A DNA stretch of 33,957 bases from a virus. Position numbers and translations under genes: made by a program. Numbering within the stretch: the first letter of the stretch is position 1; every line of letters starts with the position of its first letter. The notes beneath the pieces were generated by a model, which worked only from the letters and a program-made list of their open reading frames with translations, was not told the origin of the DNA and did not search any database. The stretch is taken from positions 1 to 33,957 of IMG/VR virus record IMGVR_UViG_3300042898_000282. One strand, given 5' to 3'. Below, piece by piece: positions 15,569 through 24,956 of this stretch.

Positions 15569-17275
15569 TTATATGTATCTCGAACCATTCCAAGATCTTC
15601 TGCATACTCTTACATCGCTAAACTTGCCAAACGTCGTATCAGTATTATATAAACTCATATCAACATAAACCGTATTTCCAGTCCCATAGTTTGCGCTATA
15701 AAGAAGTTTATCTCCGTTATAATGTCTTATATAACCATCAGTATCATACACTAAATAGAATTTTTTAGATGAATCCCACGTCAATCCCGTGCCAAGGCCA
15801 GCGCCATTATTATAGATGTGATAATTGTTTTTCGTATATGGATATGAAGCATGATCTATAGAGCCATAACTAGAATCTGTAGTAGGATCAACGTTCCAAC
15901 CTATCATTGCATATGATGCGCCATTATCTCCATCAGCCGCTAACTTACTAAATTCAATTGTACATGGCGCAGTGAATGCTTCAGTAGTATATGCTTGTCC
16001 ATTCCAACTATTGTTGTCGGCGTTTTTAGTAAATGTTACTGCGTCTGTTCCATTATTAGTCACTGTAATATTACTACTATTTACATAAGTAAGAGCTTGA
16101 TAACCTAAGAAACGTTCTTTCACTGCGTTATAGTTTTGCTTAACTTCCGTTGCAGTCAGCGATTTATTGTAAACCTTTACTGCAGCAATATTTCCACTAA
16201 ATGCTTCGCTCGTATAGTCATGGCCGTTGCCAATCGTAAAAGGATTATTCGTTGATATACTAGTACTAAGTGTGCCAGAACCATCTGCAACACCGTTCAA
16301 ATAATGTGTTATAGTGTTACCACTTCTAGTAACACAGACAGAATACCACTGGTTAGGTGTTAATGTAGTTGAAGATTGTACGTTACCCTGAATGTAGTTG
16401 TTAACTTTATTCTGATTAACGTAATATTCTAAACCACCACTATTAGCAGAGCCATAGTTGCCAAATATGTAGTCAGTGCTATTCGCAATATTGGGTCTAA
16501 TTATAGCATCAATCGTATAATCAGACGCGCCACTTATTAGTGAATTCGTATTCAACGTCATTTTATTATCACTATTGTTAAACCGAAATGTTCCGTCACT
16601 ATTATACGTCAAAGAATTTACTGTAATCGTATTTCCTCCAATGAGATCTATTACTGATGCACTGTTACTTCTACTTACACCAGCGAATGGAGTAGGAATT
16701 CCACCAGGCGCATTAAATTCGACTTGTGGATTTTTAAATAAAACAAATCCAGTACCAGTAGCAACTTGGCCACCACATGCACCTGGATATAACAAACAGC
16801 GCGAACTACCGGTCGCACTCGCGGTTGAACTAAAATACGCTCTTTTCCATACTCCAATTATACTTGGAGTAGGATCTGCATACGCGCCGCTCACTCCACT
16901 GCCCAAGTTTTCAAAAGCTGCTAAATGATTCGTTGAAGGATATCCAATAATGTTGGGACTTATGAAATAATCAAAAGAGAAAGTTACAACTGTGCCGGCC
17001 GGTGTTGATATATCCCATCCATGATAAGGACATGCGCTGCCATTAACATTATATCTCCACACATAGTCTGATGGTTGTATATCATAGTCGCCATATGTTC
17101 CAGCATATATGCGCGTAAAAATATCATTTTCAACGCCAAACCCATTAACAGCAGCACTTGGTAGTGTAAACTGATTAGTGACTGGAGGTCCTTTCCAAGA
17201 CTTTTTAGTATTCATCATGTCATAATAAAATACTAATCCATCTGTAACAATTTTAGGTGAATGTGTTAATGCCAT
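15569..17275 (-). CDS. LamG/concanavalin-like structural protein, likely adhesin
   Basis: A 568-aa protein. It starts with the phage LamG leader GLVFYYDMMNTKKSWKGPPV (residues 14-33). A jelly-roll-like insert follows (about 35-195, TVVTFSFDYFISP, IIGVWKRAYFSS, FVLFKNPQVEF). The LamG fold itself spans about 200-395 (YTIDAIIRPN, NQWYSVCVTRSGNTITHYLN, GNIAAVKVYNKSLTATEVKQ). Residues about 400-560 form another concanavalin-like, SPRY-reminiscent domain (CTIEFSKLAADGDNGASYAM to FGKFSDVRVCRRSW). Such domains bind glycans in known proteins, so receptor binding is a fair inference. The start ATG lies one base after the stop of the 60-aa cysteine-rich gene, so the two are coupled. Confidence 0.78.
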   Translation of the reverse strand: MALTHSPKIVTDGLVFYYDMMNTKKSWKGPPVTNQFTLPSAAVNGFGVENDIFTRIYAGTYGDYDIQPSDYVWRYNVNGSACPYHGWDISTPAGTVVTFSFDYFISPNIIGYPSTNHLAAFENLGSGVSGAYADPTPSIIGVWKRAYFSSTASATGSSRCLLYPGACGGQVATGTGFVLFKNPQVEFNAPGGIPTPFAGVSRSNSASVIDLIGGNTITVNSLTYNSDGTFRFNNSDNKMTLNTNSLISGASDYTIDAIIRPNIANSTDYIFGNYGSANSGGLEYYVNQNKVNNYIQGNVQSSTTLTPNQWYSVCVTRSGNTITHYLNGVADGSGTLSTSISTNNPFTIGNGHDYTSEAFSGNIAAVKVYNKSLTATEVKQNYNAVKERFLGYQALTYVNSSNITVTNNGTDAVTFTKNADNNSWNGQAYTTEAFTAPCTIEFSKLAADGDNGASYAMIGWNVDPTTDSSYGSIDHASYPYTKNNYHIYNNGAGLGTGLTWDSSKKFYLVYDTDGYIRHYNGDKLLYSANYGTGNTVYVDMSLYNTDTTFGKFSDVRVCRRSWNGSRYI

Positions 17276-17276
17276 A

Positions 17277-17459
17277 TTACCATTTTCCTATAGGACATGA
17301 CTTAAACGACATAGATGCAAGACTTGATATCGGGCAATCGCATTGCTTACATTTAGAAATAACGTCAAGCACATTATTTTCACACGGCATACAAAAAGAA
17401 AGTCGTATAGTAACTTCTTCTGGCGGTGTTGTCAAATCATCTAATCCTTCTAAACTCAT
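17277..17459 (-). CDS. Small cysteine-rich, zinc-ribbon-like protein ending CPIGKW
   Basis: A 60-aa protein. Cysteines fall at 23, 26, 37, 40, 42 and 55, in the order CxxC, CxxCxC and a final CPIGKW. This fits small proteins seen in phages and bacteria that end C-P-x-G-K-W and are thought to bind zinc. Its ATG overlaps the stop of the 237-aa LamG gene in an ATGA junction, and its stop is one base from the next start, so it is part of the same transcript and very probably real despite its size. The hydrophilic N-terminus (MSLEGLDDLTTPPEEV) holds no transmembrane segment. Function is unknown; a scaffold or assembly role for the flanking lectin-like proteins is speculative. Confidence 0.78.
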   Translation of the reverse strand: MSLEGLDDLTTPPEEVTIRLSFCMPCENNVLDVISKCKQCDCPISSLASMSFKSCPIGKW

Positions 17460-18169
17460 GTTCCGTACCTCTTACTATGCGATATCTGATATTGTCTAGA
17501 GACTTCTGCAGCTGAATGCGCTGCATTGCCGTACACTTGCATAGCACCAAAATCTCCATTGAAATTTCCCCAACCCCAATACATTCCAATGCTACCCATG
17601 TTACCTCCACCTAATGAACGAGGTGAGGATACATTCAATGTATAATCGAGTACACCATCCACATACATAAGCATATTAGTCGAACTTGTTCGAATAAAAG
17701 CAAGATGCACCCACTTACCAGTATTCACTGATGCTCCAGTGCTTGAATAATAATTCCATTGACTATCGTATTGAATGTATTGTAATTTGCCACCACTCAA
17801 TCCATAACCTACGTTAACTGGACCGCCACTCCAATGTGAGAATAATCCTATTTGTCCTGCAGAAGTAGTGCGTATTGAAAAGTATACACTGCACACTGTA
17901 GGAAGTGTAAAATCATTAATCGCGATATAATCATTTGACCCATCAAATGTTAAATATTTTACGCCATAACTATTATTGAATATAGGACCATTAGTAAATG
18001 TGCCAGAGATAGTGCCCTGCAAATCACTTACAGTAGAACCAGATCCTGGATACGATAACTTTTTATTAAAATCTATAGCATAGGTTAACTGCGATCCAAT
18101 AAGATCGTTACGCGCGTTAGCTTTTGATAAATCTCTCCAAGATTCAGAAGTTCCATAAACAACTGACAT
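17456..18169 (-). CDS. Single-domain LamG/concanavalin-like protein
   Basis: A 237-aa protein, the simplest of three LamG relatives in this cluster. After a short leader (MSVVYGTSESWRDLSKANAR) comes LTYAIDFNKKLSYPGSGSTV, the usual LamG start of phage tail proteins, then VKYLTFDGSNDYIAIN, VCSVYFSIRTTSAGQIGLFS, NTGKWVHLAFIRTSSTNMLM, YVDGVLDYTLN and the terminal FGAMQVYGNAAHSAAEVSRQ. Unlike the 568- and 812-aa proteins it has no jelly-roll insert after the leader. Carbohydrate binding at the virion surface is inferred from the fold. The ribosome-binding site is AAAGGA, 10 bases before ATG. It ends in an ATGA overlap with the cysteine-rich gene. Confidence 0.82.
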   Translation of the reverse strand: MSVVYGTSESWRDLSKANARNDLIGSQLTYAIDFNKKLSYPGSGSTVSDLQGTISGTFTNGPIFNNSYGVKYLTFDGSNDYIAINDFTLPTVCSVYFSIRTTSAGQIGLFSHWSGGPVNVGYGLSGGKLQYIQYDSQWNYYSSTGASVNTGKWVHLAFIRTSSTNMLMYVDGVLDYTLNVSSPRSLGGGNMGSIGMYWGWGNFNGDFGAMQVYGNAAHSAAEVSRQYQISHSKRYGT

Positions 18170-18196
18170 GTTAAAAATCCTTTAGTTCGGTAATCA

Positions 18197-21100
18197 TTAT
18201 TCATACTCCACTACTAATTTATCAATATCAACACGCTCACCGTATACAACAAAGAAGCAATTGATTTCACCCGCGAAGAAACCATCATTTGCAACAGTAA
18301 CTACGTTGTCAGCAATGTCTTCTACATAAAGTTTTTGATGCTTACCAATAGGTGTCAACGTTACTGTGATAGAATCTGGATCAACTAGTTTTGTCCAGTA
18401 TTCTGGCAACTCGATCTTGTTCTTGCCTTTTAACCTACCTCTAATATATACACCATTCTCTGGACCTTCAAGAGAACCGTAACGTAGCTTCCAACCTTCT
18501 TTAGTTGGGTGAGGAATCAAGAATGATTTAGATGCAGCTGAAAGAGAACCAGTTGCAATAACATTACCAGCACCTGTTACTCTAAATACATCTGAATTAT
18601 TACCTTGAACTCTTAGCGCATAACCAGCACCTGATCCTACTCTTATGTCTACACCATATTCAGTAGCACTACTGTTATATTTGTTAACGATTAAACCCCA
18701 ATCGTTATTATTAGTAGCAGTAACGTATAGTGTAGCATCATTAGTTGCATTATTCACACCGCCATCAATACTAATTGGAACAGAAGCTGTAGCGCCACGA
18801 CCAGTTACAGTTGCAAGTGTATCAGATTCACCAGTTAAATAACTTCCAGTATTTTGTTTAGCCGCTAACGCAGCACTTAACCATCCATTCGTAGATGTCC
18901 ACATATCACCTGTGGTATTCAATAGCATTAATCTATTAGCTGCTGCATCTGCGCCATACATCCAAGCAAATGGATACCCGCCTACACCTGATGCATATTC
19001 AGTAGTGCCATCAGTACGGAATGCCATCTGACGAGTGTTACCATATAACTTAACGTTAGCATCATCGTTATTATCGCGCAACCAATCGTTATTTACATTG
19101 TATTGGTGATTATGGTTAGAGGTAGCTGCGTAAGAAGTGTAGTTACCTGCGTGAAGAACTTGATTACCACCTTGTTGCAATGTAGTCGTAGCATTGACAA
19201 CACCCGCTGTAGTAATAGTTAAATATGGAGTACCCCAACCAGATGCGTTATCTTCCCAACTGCCCGCCTGCGCACGGTGCCCATGATTTTTAGTAATTCG
19301 GAAAGTACTGTCTGTGCCACTAACAAACCCAACAGACCAAGACATATTTTCTTTATCTGATGAAAATATAACTGAAGGTCTATCCGCACCAGCTACACCA
19401 GTAATCGTTCTGAACTCAGCGACTGCTCCCCATGAGTGGTTACTATTATTATTTTGAAACAAGTAACCACCACCACTTACACCATTGCTTGTATTTTCAA
19501 ATATACCAGCATATCCGCCAGAACCAGAAAGTGGACCAACTGCATGTATTCTAGCTGTTGGAGAGGTTATTCCAAGTCCAAAGTTTCCACTAGTATTAAA
19601 CACACCAACTTGTGTTGTATTAACAAGAAACGATAACGGATAGTTATTATATGTACCTACAAATCCACCTTGTGCTACTCCACTCACCGAATTCCAAGAG
19701 TTATGCGCGTATACACCCATCCGAACAGTATCAGTTTTTACGTTAACTCTAGAATGACCACCAACTCCATGAACATTTAATTGTGTACTCCAACCATCAT
19801 AGTTTGCAAACGCTTCACCTATAGAAATACCACCAAGCGAAGCATTAATATATGAGTTACCGCGTGTAGCAACAGTTGATAGCGTATCGGCTTCTGCAGT
19901 TAAATAAGATGTATTAGACCCACCAGTTACGTGACCAGTAGCATTAACTGTAACGTTATTATATGTTCCAGCAGTAACGCCAGATGCATCATGTGATACT
20001 ACAACTGCGCCCGTTGTAGGGGATACTGTAATTGGAGCAGTGCCAGAAACGCTTGTTACTGGATAACTTACAGTTGGGATTTCACTAACTAGCGCTAAGT
20101 TAGATCCATTGTGTTGAGGACGAGCTCTCTTAAAGTTTGCAACACCGCCACTATCAACTTCAAGCCACGACGACATTGTGCCAACACCTGAAGCCGTAGT
20201 TCTTGCAAAGTATAGAATACCATTTCCAGCGCCAATCCCTATTGCAGCATATGTAGTGTTATCTGATTTTAAACCTATTGACGCACCACTTAAACTCCAT
20301 CCAGTAGTACCATCTTGTATAGCGCCAATCCATGTTCCAGTATTACCAGCTGTGGCAAGGTTTAAAACTGTAGTAGATGTGCTGCCGATGTTCCCAGTCG
20401 TTATAAGTCTACCATCTGAAACAAACGAGAATTGACTAGCAGCAACTGTTGCAGTTCCAAAGTGGAGACCAAACATATCAAGACTACTTGCGTATCCACC
20501 AGCACCTTGGAAGTAACTTATGCCATACGCATCAGAGTTTGCAAAACTCCATATTCTATTACGACCAGATGCATATGTAGCGCTAGAGAATCCTGCTTGA
20601 CCAGCAGTCACTAAGCCTCCAAATGTTGCAGCTGTAGTTGTAGTATTTCCGCGACCAGTTACAGTTGCAAGTGTATCAGATTCAGTGTATGATGTTAAGT
20701 ACGTATTAGTGTCAGCAGATAATTGACCACCAGCTCCAAGCTTAACAAAACCAGAAGTTCCTACGTTTGGAAGTTTTACAGTACCATTAATTGTAGTGAC
20801 TATACCACTTACACCAATGTTAATCTCACTAGTTCCATAAGTAGTGCCTTGTCCTAGGCTACCAATGTTAACAGAACCATAACTAATCGTACCTCCAGCG
20901 CCAGAACCACCACCGCTTATGTAAATTCCGCCCGTGTATTTGGTGACGTTAGTACTAGTGTTAGAAACTGTACCACCCAAAATATAAACGTATCCAGCAG
21001 CTACAGTTCCACTAGTCACATTACTAGTGTTATCGCCACCAGTAATGTTAACATCACCACGTTGACCAGAGGTTGTATTACCACTTACAGATGCGCCGCC

Positions 21101-22765
21101 ACGTATAGCAGTCTGTGCTGGCGTACTATCAGAATTTCCTGGCCAAATTAAAATATCGCCTGCGTAACCACCACTTAGTCCAGTTGAACTTCCAGTTCTA
21201 ATAGTCAAATTACCAGTAGCAAAACCAGCAGCAGATGTATTACCTGTAGAGATAAACATTGTTCTACTATCAGCAGTTGTCGAATCGGCAGTTTTAATCG
21301 TAAGACTACCTGTACTAGCAGTTAACGTGTTGAGAGTAGCATGACCAAGACTTGTAGTACCTCCACTTAATGTAATATTAGTAGATGTACTTGCGCCGCG
21401 ACCAGTGACAGTTGCAAGTGTATCAGATTCAGTATAAGAAGTTAGATATGTATTAGTATCAATACCATAAGTGTCTTGGCCAGTGCGTCTAATGAAACCG
21501 GCCGTGGCGGTTGTCATGAAAGTACCAAGCGCAGTAATAGCTGGGCCTACTGCAAAGTTAAGACTTCTAGCAGTTGATGTATTAGCACTATACGATCCAC
21601 TCAATGCTAATGCTACTCCAGTATTAGTAGCTCCAGCACTACTAGATACTGTTAAAGCGCCATCGCCTACGCTTGTAGAACTAAGAGTGATAGTATCTGC
21701 ATCTGTTTGTGTTACAGTCGTTCCACCAGATCCTAGAATTTTTACAGTGTCTGTTCCTGATCCAGAGCCACCCGCGTCTAAGTCAATTCCAGCACCATTA
21801 GTTTGTGCCGATGCTTTTACACTATATGTAGTGTTAGTATCAATATAAGAAGAACTAATTGTGATAGTGTCGTCGTTAGTATATGCAACTGTTACGTTGG
21901 TTCCTGATGCAAATTTGACATCGTCATTTGCGCCACCAGACGAATTTAAACGTAATAGAGCACCACCAGTTGTTGTAACTGCTAATTGATTATATGTAGT
22001 ATTATCGATTGTTGGTTTGTTTAAAACATTAGACCAATCAAGCTTGGCATCAATTTCGCCAGTCGTTCCAGAATAAACTCCAGAACTCAAAGACGATTGA
22101 GGAATGAATGTTAACTTACCAGTGCTACGATCAAAACCAAAGAAGCCTACTCGTGCCTGTGTATCAAACCATCTATATTCAATACCTTTATCGAACGTAT
22201 CGTCTGACGATGGAGCAGTGTCTCCACCAAGAGTAAGAACTAAATCGTCTACTGTAAGCGTAGTAGAATTAATTGTGGTAGTCGTACCATCAATCTGTAA
22301 GTCACCTTTAATGACAACCTTACCAGTGTTATCACCTACTGCTGCAGGATCGATAATAAAAGTAGCAGGACCACGCAATTCACCTGCAAGAGTTAGGTTA
22401 TTAAATGTTACATTATCAGTGGTAGCAACTGCTTGACCAATGGAAACAGTTGCAGTAGAACCCTCACCTTGAGTATGTGAAACAGAAACACCAGTTCCTG
22501 GTGATACGTCAACCATGTAGTTACCAGTCGTATCTGTTCCCAGCGCAACTGAATTTGCCTGAATCGTCGCAGCGAGATCTAAGTTGCCAGATCCATCAAA
22601 TGAACCTGTGGCAACTACATCTCCCGAGATCGAGATAGTACGCGAGTTTAGTAACTTTGTGGCGGTGGCTGCATTTGTTAATACTGCACCTGTATCGTCA
22701 ATGACATCAACTGGCGTGGTACCAACCGATACGCCATGACGCGCATTGAATTTCTTATTTGACAT
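18197..22765 (-). CDS. Long tail fibre protein (1522 aa)
   Basis: The largest gene in the window. The N-terminus (MSNKKFNARHGVSVGTTPVD) is followed by a module (residues 137-225, KGDLQIDGTTTTINSTTLTV, FDKGIEYRWFDTQARVGFFG) shared with the 792-aa fibre. The shaft is Ser/Thr/Gly/Asn-rich with at least four ESDTLATVTGRG-type repeats and YNNVTVNATGHVTGG units. No S74 domain is present; instead the last about 115 residues form another conserved fibre tip domain, with FLIPHPTKEGWKLRYGSLEG and PENGVYIRGRLKGKNKIELP. In relatives such proteins are distal or side tail fibres contacting the host. It is driven by a perfect TATAAATA late promoter and has a good AGGGAA ribosome-binding site. It is the first gene of a unit that continues into the lectin cassette. 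Confidence 0.88.
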   Translation of the reverse strand: MSNKKFNARHGVSVGTTPVDVIDDTGAVLTNAATATKLLNSRTISISGDVVATGSFDGSGNLDLAATIQANSVALGTDTTGNYMVDVSPGTGVSVSHTQGEGSTATVSIGQAVATTDNVTFNNLTLAGELRGPATFIIDPAAVGDNTGKVVIKGDLQIDGTTTTINSTTLTVDDLVLTLGGDTAPSSDDTFDKGIEYRWFDTQARVGFFGFDRSTGKLTFIPQSSLSSGVYSGTTGEIDAKLDWSNVLNKPTIDNTTYNQLAVTTTGGALLRLNSSGGANDDVKFASGTNVTVAYTNDDTITISSSYIDTNTTYSVKASAQTNGAGIDLDAGGSGSGTDTVKILGSGGTTVTQTDADTITLSSTSVGDGALTVSSSAGATNTGVALALSGSYSANTSTARSLNFAVGPAITALGTFMTTATAGFIRRTGQDTYGIDTNTYLTSYTESDTLATVTGRGASTSTNITLSGGTTSLGHATLNTLTASTGSLTIKTADSTTADSRTMFISTGNTSAAGFATGNLTIRTGSSTGLSGGYAGDILIWPGNSDSTPAQTAIRGGASVSGNTTSGQRGDVNITGGDNTSNVTSGTVAAGYVYILGGTVSNTSTNVTKYTGGIYISGGGSGAGGTISYGSVNIGSLGQGTTYGTSEINIGVSGIVTTINGTVKLPNVGTSGFVKLGAGGQLSADTNTYLTSYTESDTLATVTGRGNTTTTAATFGGLVTAGQAGFSSATYASGRNRIWSFANSDAYGISYFQGAGGYASSLDMFGLHFGTATVAASQFSFVSDGRLITTGNIGSTSTTVLNLATAGNTGTWIGAIQDGTTGWSLSGASIGLKSDNTTYAAIGIGAGNGILYFARTTASGVGTMSSWLEVDSGGVANFKRARPQHNGSNLALVSEIPTVSYPVTSVSGTAPITVSPTTGAVVVSHDASGVTAGTYNNVTVNATGHVTGGSNTSYLTAEADTLSTVATRGNSYINASLGGISIGEAFANYDGWSTQLNVHGVGGHSRVNVKTDTVRMGVYAHNSWNSVSGVAQGGFVGTYNNYPLSFLVNTTQVGVFNTSGNFGLGITSPTARIHAVGPLSGSGGYAGIFENTSNGVSGGGYLFQNNNSNHSWGAVAEFRTITGVAGADRPSVIFSSDKENMSWSVGFVSGTDSTFRITKNHGHRAQAGSWEDNASGWGTPYLTITTAGVVNATTTLQQGGNQVLHAGNYTSYAATSNHNHQYNVNNDWLRDNNDDANVKLYGNTRQMAFRTDGTTEYASGVGGYPFAWMYGADAAANRLMLLNTTGDMWTSTNGWLSAALAAKQNTGSYLTGESDTLATVTGRGATASVPISIDGGVNNATNDATLYVTATNNNDWGLIVNKYNSSATEYGVDIRVGSGAGYALRVQGNNSDVFRVTGAGNVIATGSLSAASKSFLIPHPTKEGWKLRYGSLEGPENGVYIRGRLKGKNKIELPEYWTKLVDPDSITVTLTPIGKHQKLYVEDIADNVVTVANDGFFAGEINCFFVVYGERVDIDKLVVEYE
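18798..21431 (-). repeat. Dispersed ESDTLATVTGRG repeats in the 1522-aa fibre
   Basis: Nearly identical 33-base units lie at 18798-18830, 20652-20684 and 21399-21431 (each includes plus-strand CCAGTTACAGTTGCAAG or a one-base variant). A fourth, diverged unit begins near 19861. At protein level the unit is (T)YLTxxTESDTLATVTGRG and precedes a beta block of about 40-250 residues each time, so it looks like a shaft hinge or block boundary. Confidence 0.8.
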
Positions 22766-22795
22766 GTTAGGTTCCCTATCCCCTAATTATTTTAA

Positions 22796-22803
22796 TATTT
22801 ATA
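22796..22803 (-). promoter_or_regulatory. Perfect T4-type late promoter TATAAATA for the 1522-aa fibre
   Basis: The minus strand reads AAAAGTATAAATATTAAAATA. TATAAATA is an exact match to the T4 late promoter recognised by the gp55 sigma factor with gp33 and gp45. It overlaps the last codons and stop of the 702-aa gene, 31 bases from the 1522-aa ATG, leaving room for the AGGGAA ribosome-binding site. Confidence 0.85.
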
Positions 22804-24907
22804 CTTTTGTCGCCGTAGTAGTAACTCTGAATGTAGTGCTTGATGCAAGAGTTGGAGTTACTACTAGTGTCATTCTATTATTTGGCGTATCATGTATAAC
22901 TGCAAATGAACCAAGTAAACCGTTCATGAATATATTACCATATTCTGTATAGTCTACTGCACCACCTAAGTGAATTGCCATAAGTTTTGTAGTTTGAGCG
23001 CGTGATGTCGTTGCATCAATTGCTGAGATTAGAAACTCTGCTGAACGATAAGTTCCAGTTGAAAGTTCTACTAGCACTTGACTCGCTGTCGTAGAAGATG
23101 TAGTCACTGATGTTGAAGTGATAACTGTATTGCCAATCGTTGCACTTCCAAGTGTAGCACCATTCGTAACAGTGAGTGCGCTAAATGTAGGAGAATCAGC
23201 AGATCCTACGCCAAGATCTTGTGTAAAGTCTGTTCCTGCAGATGTGCTTACTGTAAGTACACCTGTAGATCCATTATAAGAAAGACCCGAAACACCTGCG
23301 ACCGCAGTAGTACTTGCTGACGTGATACGACCTTGAGCATCGACTGTGATAACTGGAACTGCGCTTGTAGAACCATATGATCCTGCAGTTACTGCAGTGT
23401 TATCGAGGTCAACTGTAATTACGTTATCACCACGTGTAGTAGTAAGACCTGTTCCACCTGCAATAGTTAGAGTATCAGAAGCAAGCGATACTGAATCGGT
23501 GCCACCGTTATCGCCTGCAATAGTCAATGCTGTAGTGATTGATGCAGTGCTTAATGCAGTTACTAAACCGTCAGCATTAACAGTGATAACTGGAATTGCA
23601 GTAGATGAACCATACTGTGCAGCAGTTACACCTGAGTTTGGAAGGTTTACTGTTCCGCTGAATGTTAGATTACCCGAGAATGTATGATCAGCTGTTACAG
23701 TTCTTGCACTAGACATGTGCACATACTGTAAGTGATCATCATCACTAAGACCAGATAAGTTTCCGTGGTCAGTTGCATTGACTGCAGCAACTGACGAGAT
23801 ACTTGATACTGCTCTTAAATCCCAGATAGATTCTAGTCGTGCTGATGGAGTGTTTGTGTACGCAGTAACGCACTTCCAAATTAATTTATACAGAGGTCTG
23901 TATTCTGCAACTGGGAATCCAGGAAGACTTAGATCTGCAAGTGTAAGTGCTTCTACTGTACTCTCACTATCAGCTGCGTGTTGACCAATAATACCAATGA
24001 CGGGATAGTTAATGTTATTGGTAGCAAGAATCCACGTAGCAGTGAACTTATTATTGTCTACATCAGCAGTAGTCCAAACACCACCCGTGAAATTATTATA
24101 TTGTGGGCGATTAGTACCCTGCTTTAATGGAAAGTTTGTAGGTGCATCCATGACCCACGCACCGGTTCCATTCAAATGGAATATAGGAATCCGTGCTGGG
24201 CCTTGAAGATCCTGCTCCCATGTATTTGGAGTTGGCGTATTGCTATGAGTGATGTCTACTTGAATGTCTTCATCAAAGAAAGTACCACCACCAAGATCAA
24301 ATTGTGCATGAGTATCTAAAGAACCATCACCACCAACGATGTAATTAGATGATACAAATCCTGAAGCTAATGCTGCACCACGAGTTCTATGCAAATACTC
24401 GTGCGTTTGCCAATCTAATGTAGTACCGTGGCGTTCATCAGCAACAAATGTTGCAATACTAGTATTGGCGTTCCAATACACGTATGAAACCATTGCATCA
24501 TTTTCAAAGTCGAAATATGAAGTCTTTTGCGATAATTGACCAGCAGCATTAAAGTAGATATAATATATGCCAGAGTTAGTACCAATTTGTACTGTCTGCG
24601 CAGTAGTGAAAGTAAATTTCTCACCTTTTACATATACTACGAAAGAACTATTTACAGGAGTTATGGAGAAAGTTCTGTTGGTGTTATTAAACGAGATAGT
24701 AGAATCTGCTCTATTCTCGATACCCATTGGTTCACCAGTGACTTCAGCAATCGCTAAAGAATCTAAACGACCAACAGTGTTATCGGCGTTCTTATAATAG
24801 AGTTTACCGTCGGTGTAGTTTAGTGCTACTTCACCGTACGCTAAGTCAGTGATTAATGGGATTTTGCCTGCAACAGAGGACTTCTTAAGTATGATCTTAT
24901 TTGCCAT
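22799..24907 (-). CDS. Tail fibre-like structural protein (702 aa)
   Basis: Starts MANKIILKKSSVAGKIPLIT, DLAYGEVALNYTDGKLYYKN, an N-terminus seen on many T4-like virion fibres of environmental phages and related to that of the 792-aa protein (RIKRSGSSGAPSPGLAAGEL, AYSF). The middle includes a WDLRAVSS and DHGNLSGLSDDDHLQYVHMS segment typical of phage fibre hinge regions. Two beta repeats follow (YGSSTAIPVITVNADGLVT and YGSTSAVPVITVDAQGRIT). The C-terminus (LVELSTGTYRSAEFLISAID, TTKLMAIHLGGAVDYTEYGN) is a conserved tip domain; no S74 site is present. It is preceded by a terminator hairpin and an overlapping late-promoter candidate, so it forms its own unit. Confidence 0.85.
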   Translation of the reverse strand: MANKIILKKSSVAGKIPLITDLAYGEVALNYTDGKLYYKNADNTVGRLDSLAIAEVTGEPMGIENRADSTISFNNTNRTFSITPVNSSFVVYVKGEKFTFTTAQTVQIGTNSGIYYIYFNAAGQLSQKTSYFDFENDAMVSYVYWNANTSIATFVADERHGTTLDWQTHEYLHRTRGAALASGFVSSNYIVGGDGSLDTHAQFDLGGGTFFDEDIQVDITHSNTPTPNTWEQDLQGPARIPIFHLNGTGAWVMDAPTNFPLKQGTNRPQYNNFTGGVWTTADVDNNKFTATWILATNNINYPVIGIIGQHAADSESTVEALTLADLSLPGFPVAEYRPLYKLIWKCVTAYTNTPSARLESIWDLRAVSSISSVAAVNATDHGNLSGLSDDDHLQYVHMSSARTVTADHTFSGNLTFSGTVNLPNSGVTAAQYGSSTAIPVITVNADGLVTALSTASITTALTIAGDNGGTDSVSLASDTLTIAGGTGLTTTRGDNVITVDLDNTAVTAGSYGSTSAVPVITVDAQGRITSASTTAVAGVSGLSYNGSTGVLTVSTSAGTDFTQDLGVGSADSPTFSALTVTNGATLGSATIGNTVITSTSVTTSSTTASQVLVELSTGTYRSAEFLISAIDATTSRAQTTKLMAIHLGGAVDYTEYGNIFMNGLLGSFAVIHDTPNNRMTLVVTPTLASSTTFRVTTTATKV

Positions 24908-24924
24908 AACATTCCTAATAAGGG

Positions 24925-24954
24925 AAAGAAAAAAGGGAGACTAACAAGTCTCCC
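24925..24954 (-). terminator. Rho-independent terminator downstream of the 792-aa fibre
   Basis: On the minus strand GGGAGACT (24954-24947), a 4-base TGTT loop and AGTCTCCC (24942-24935) form a perfect 8-bp stem (9 with the next A-T pair), followed directly by TTTTTTCTTT. It begins 21 bases after the stop codon of the 792-aa gene. This is the clearest intrinsic terminator in the window. Confidence 0.88.
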
Positions 24955-24956
24955 TA

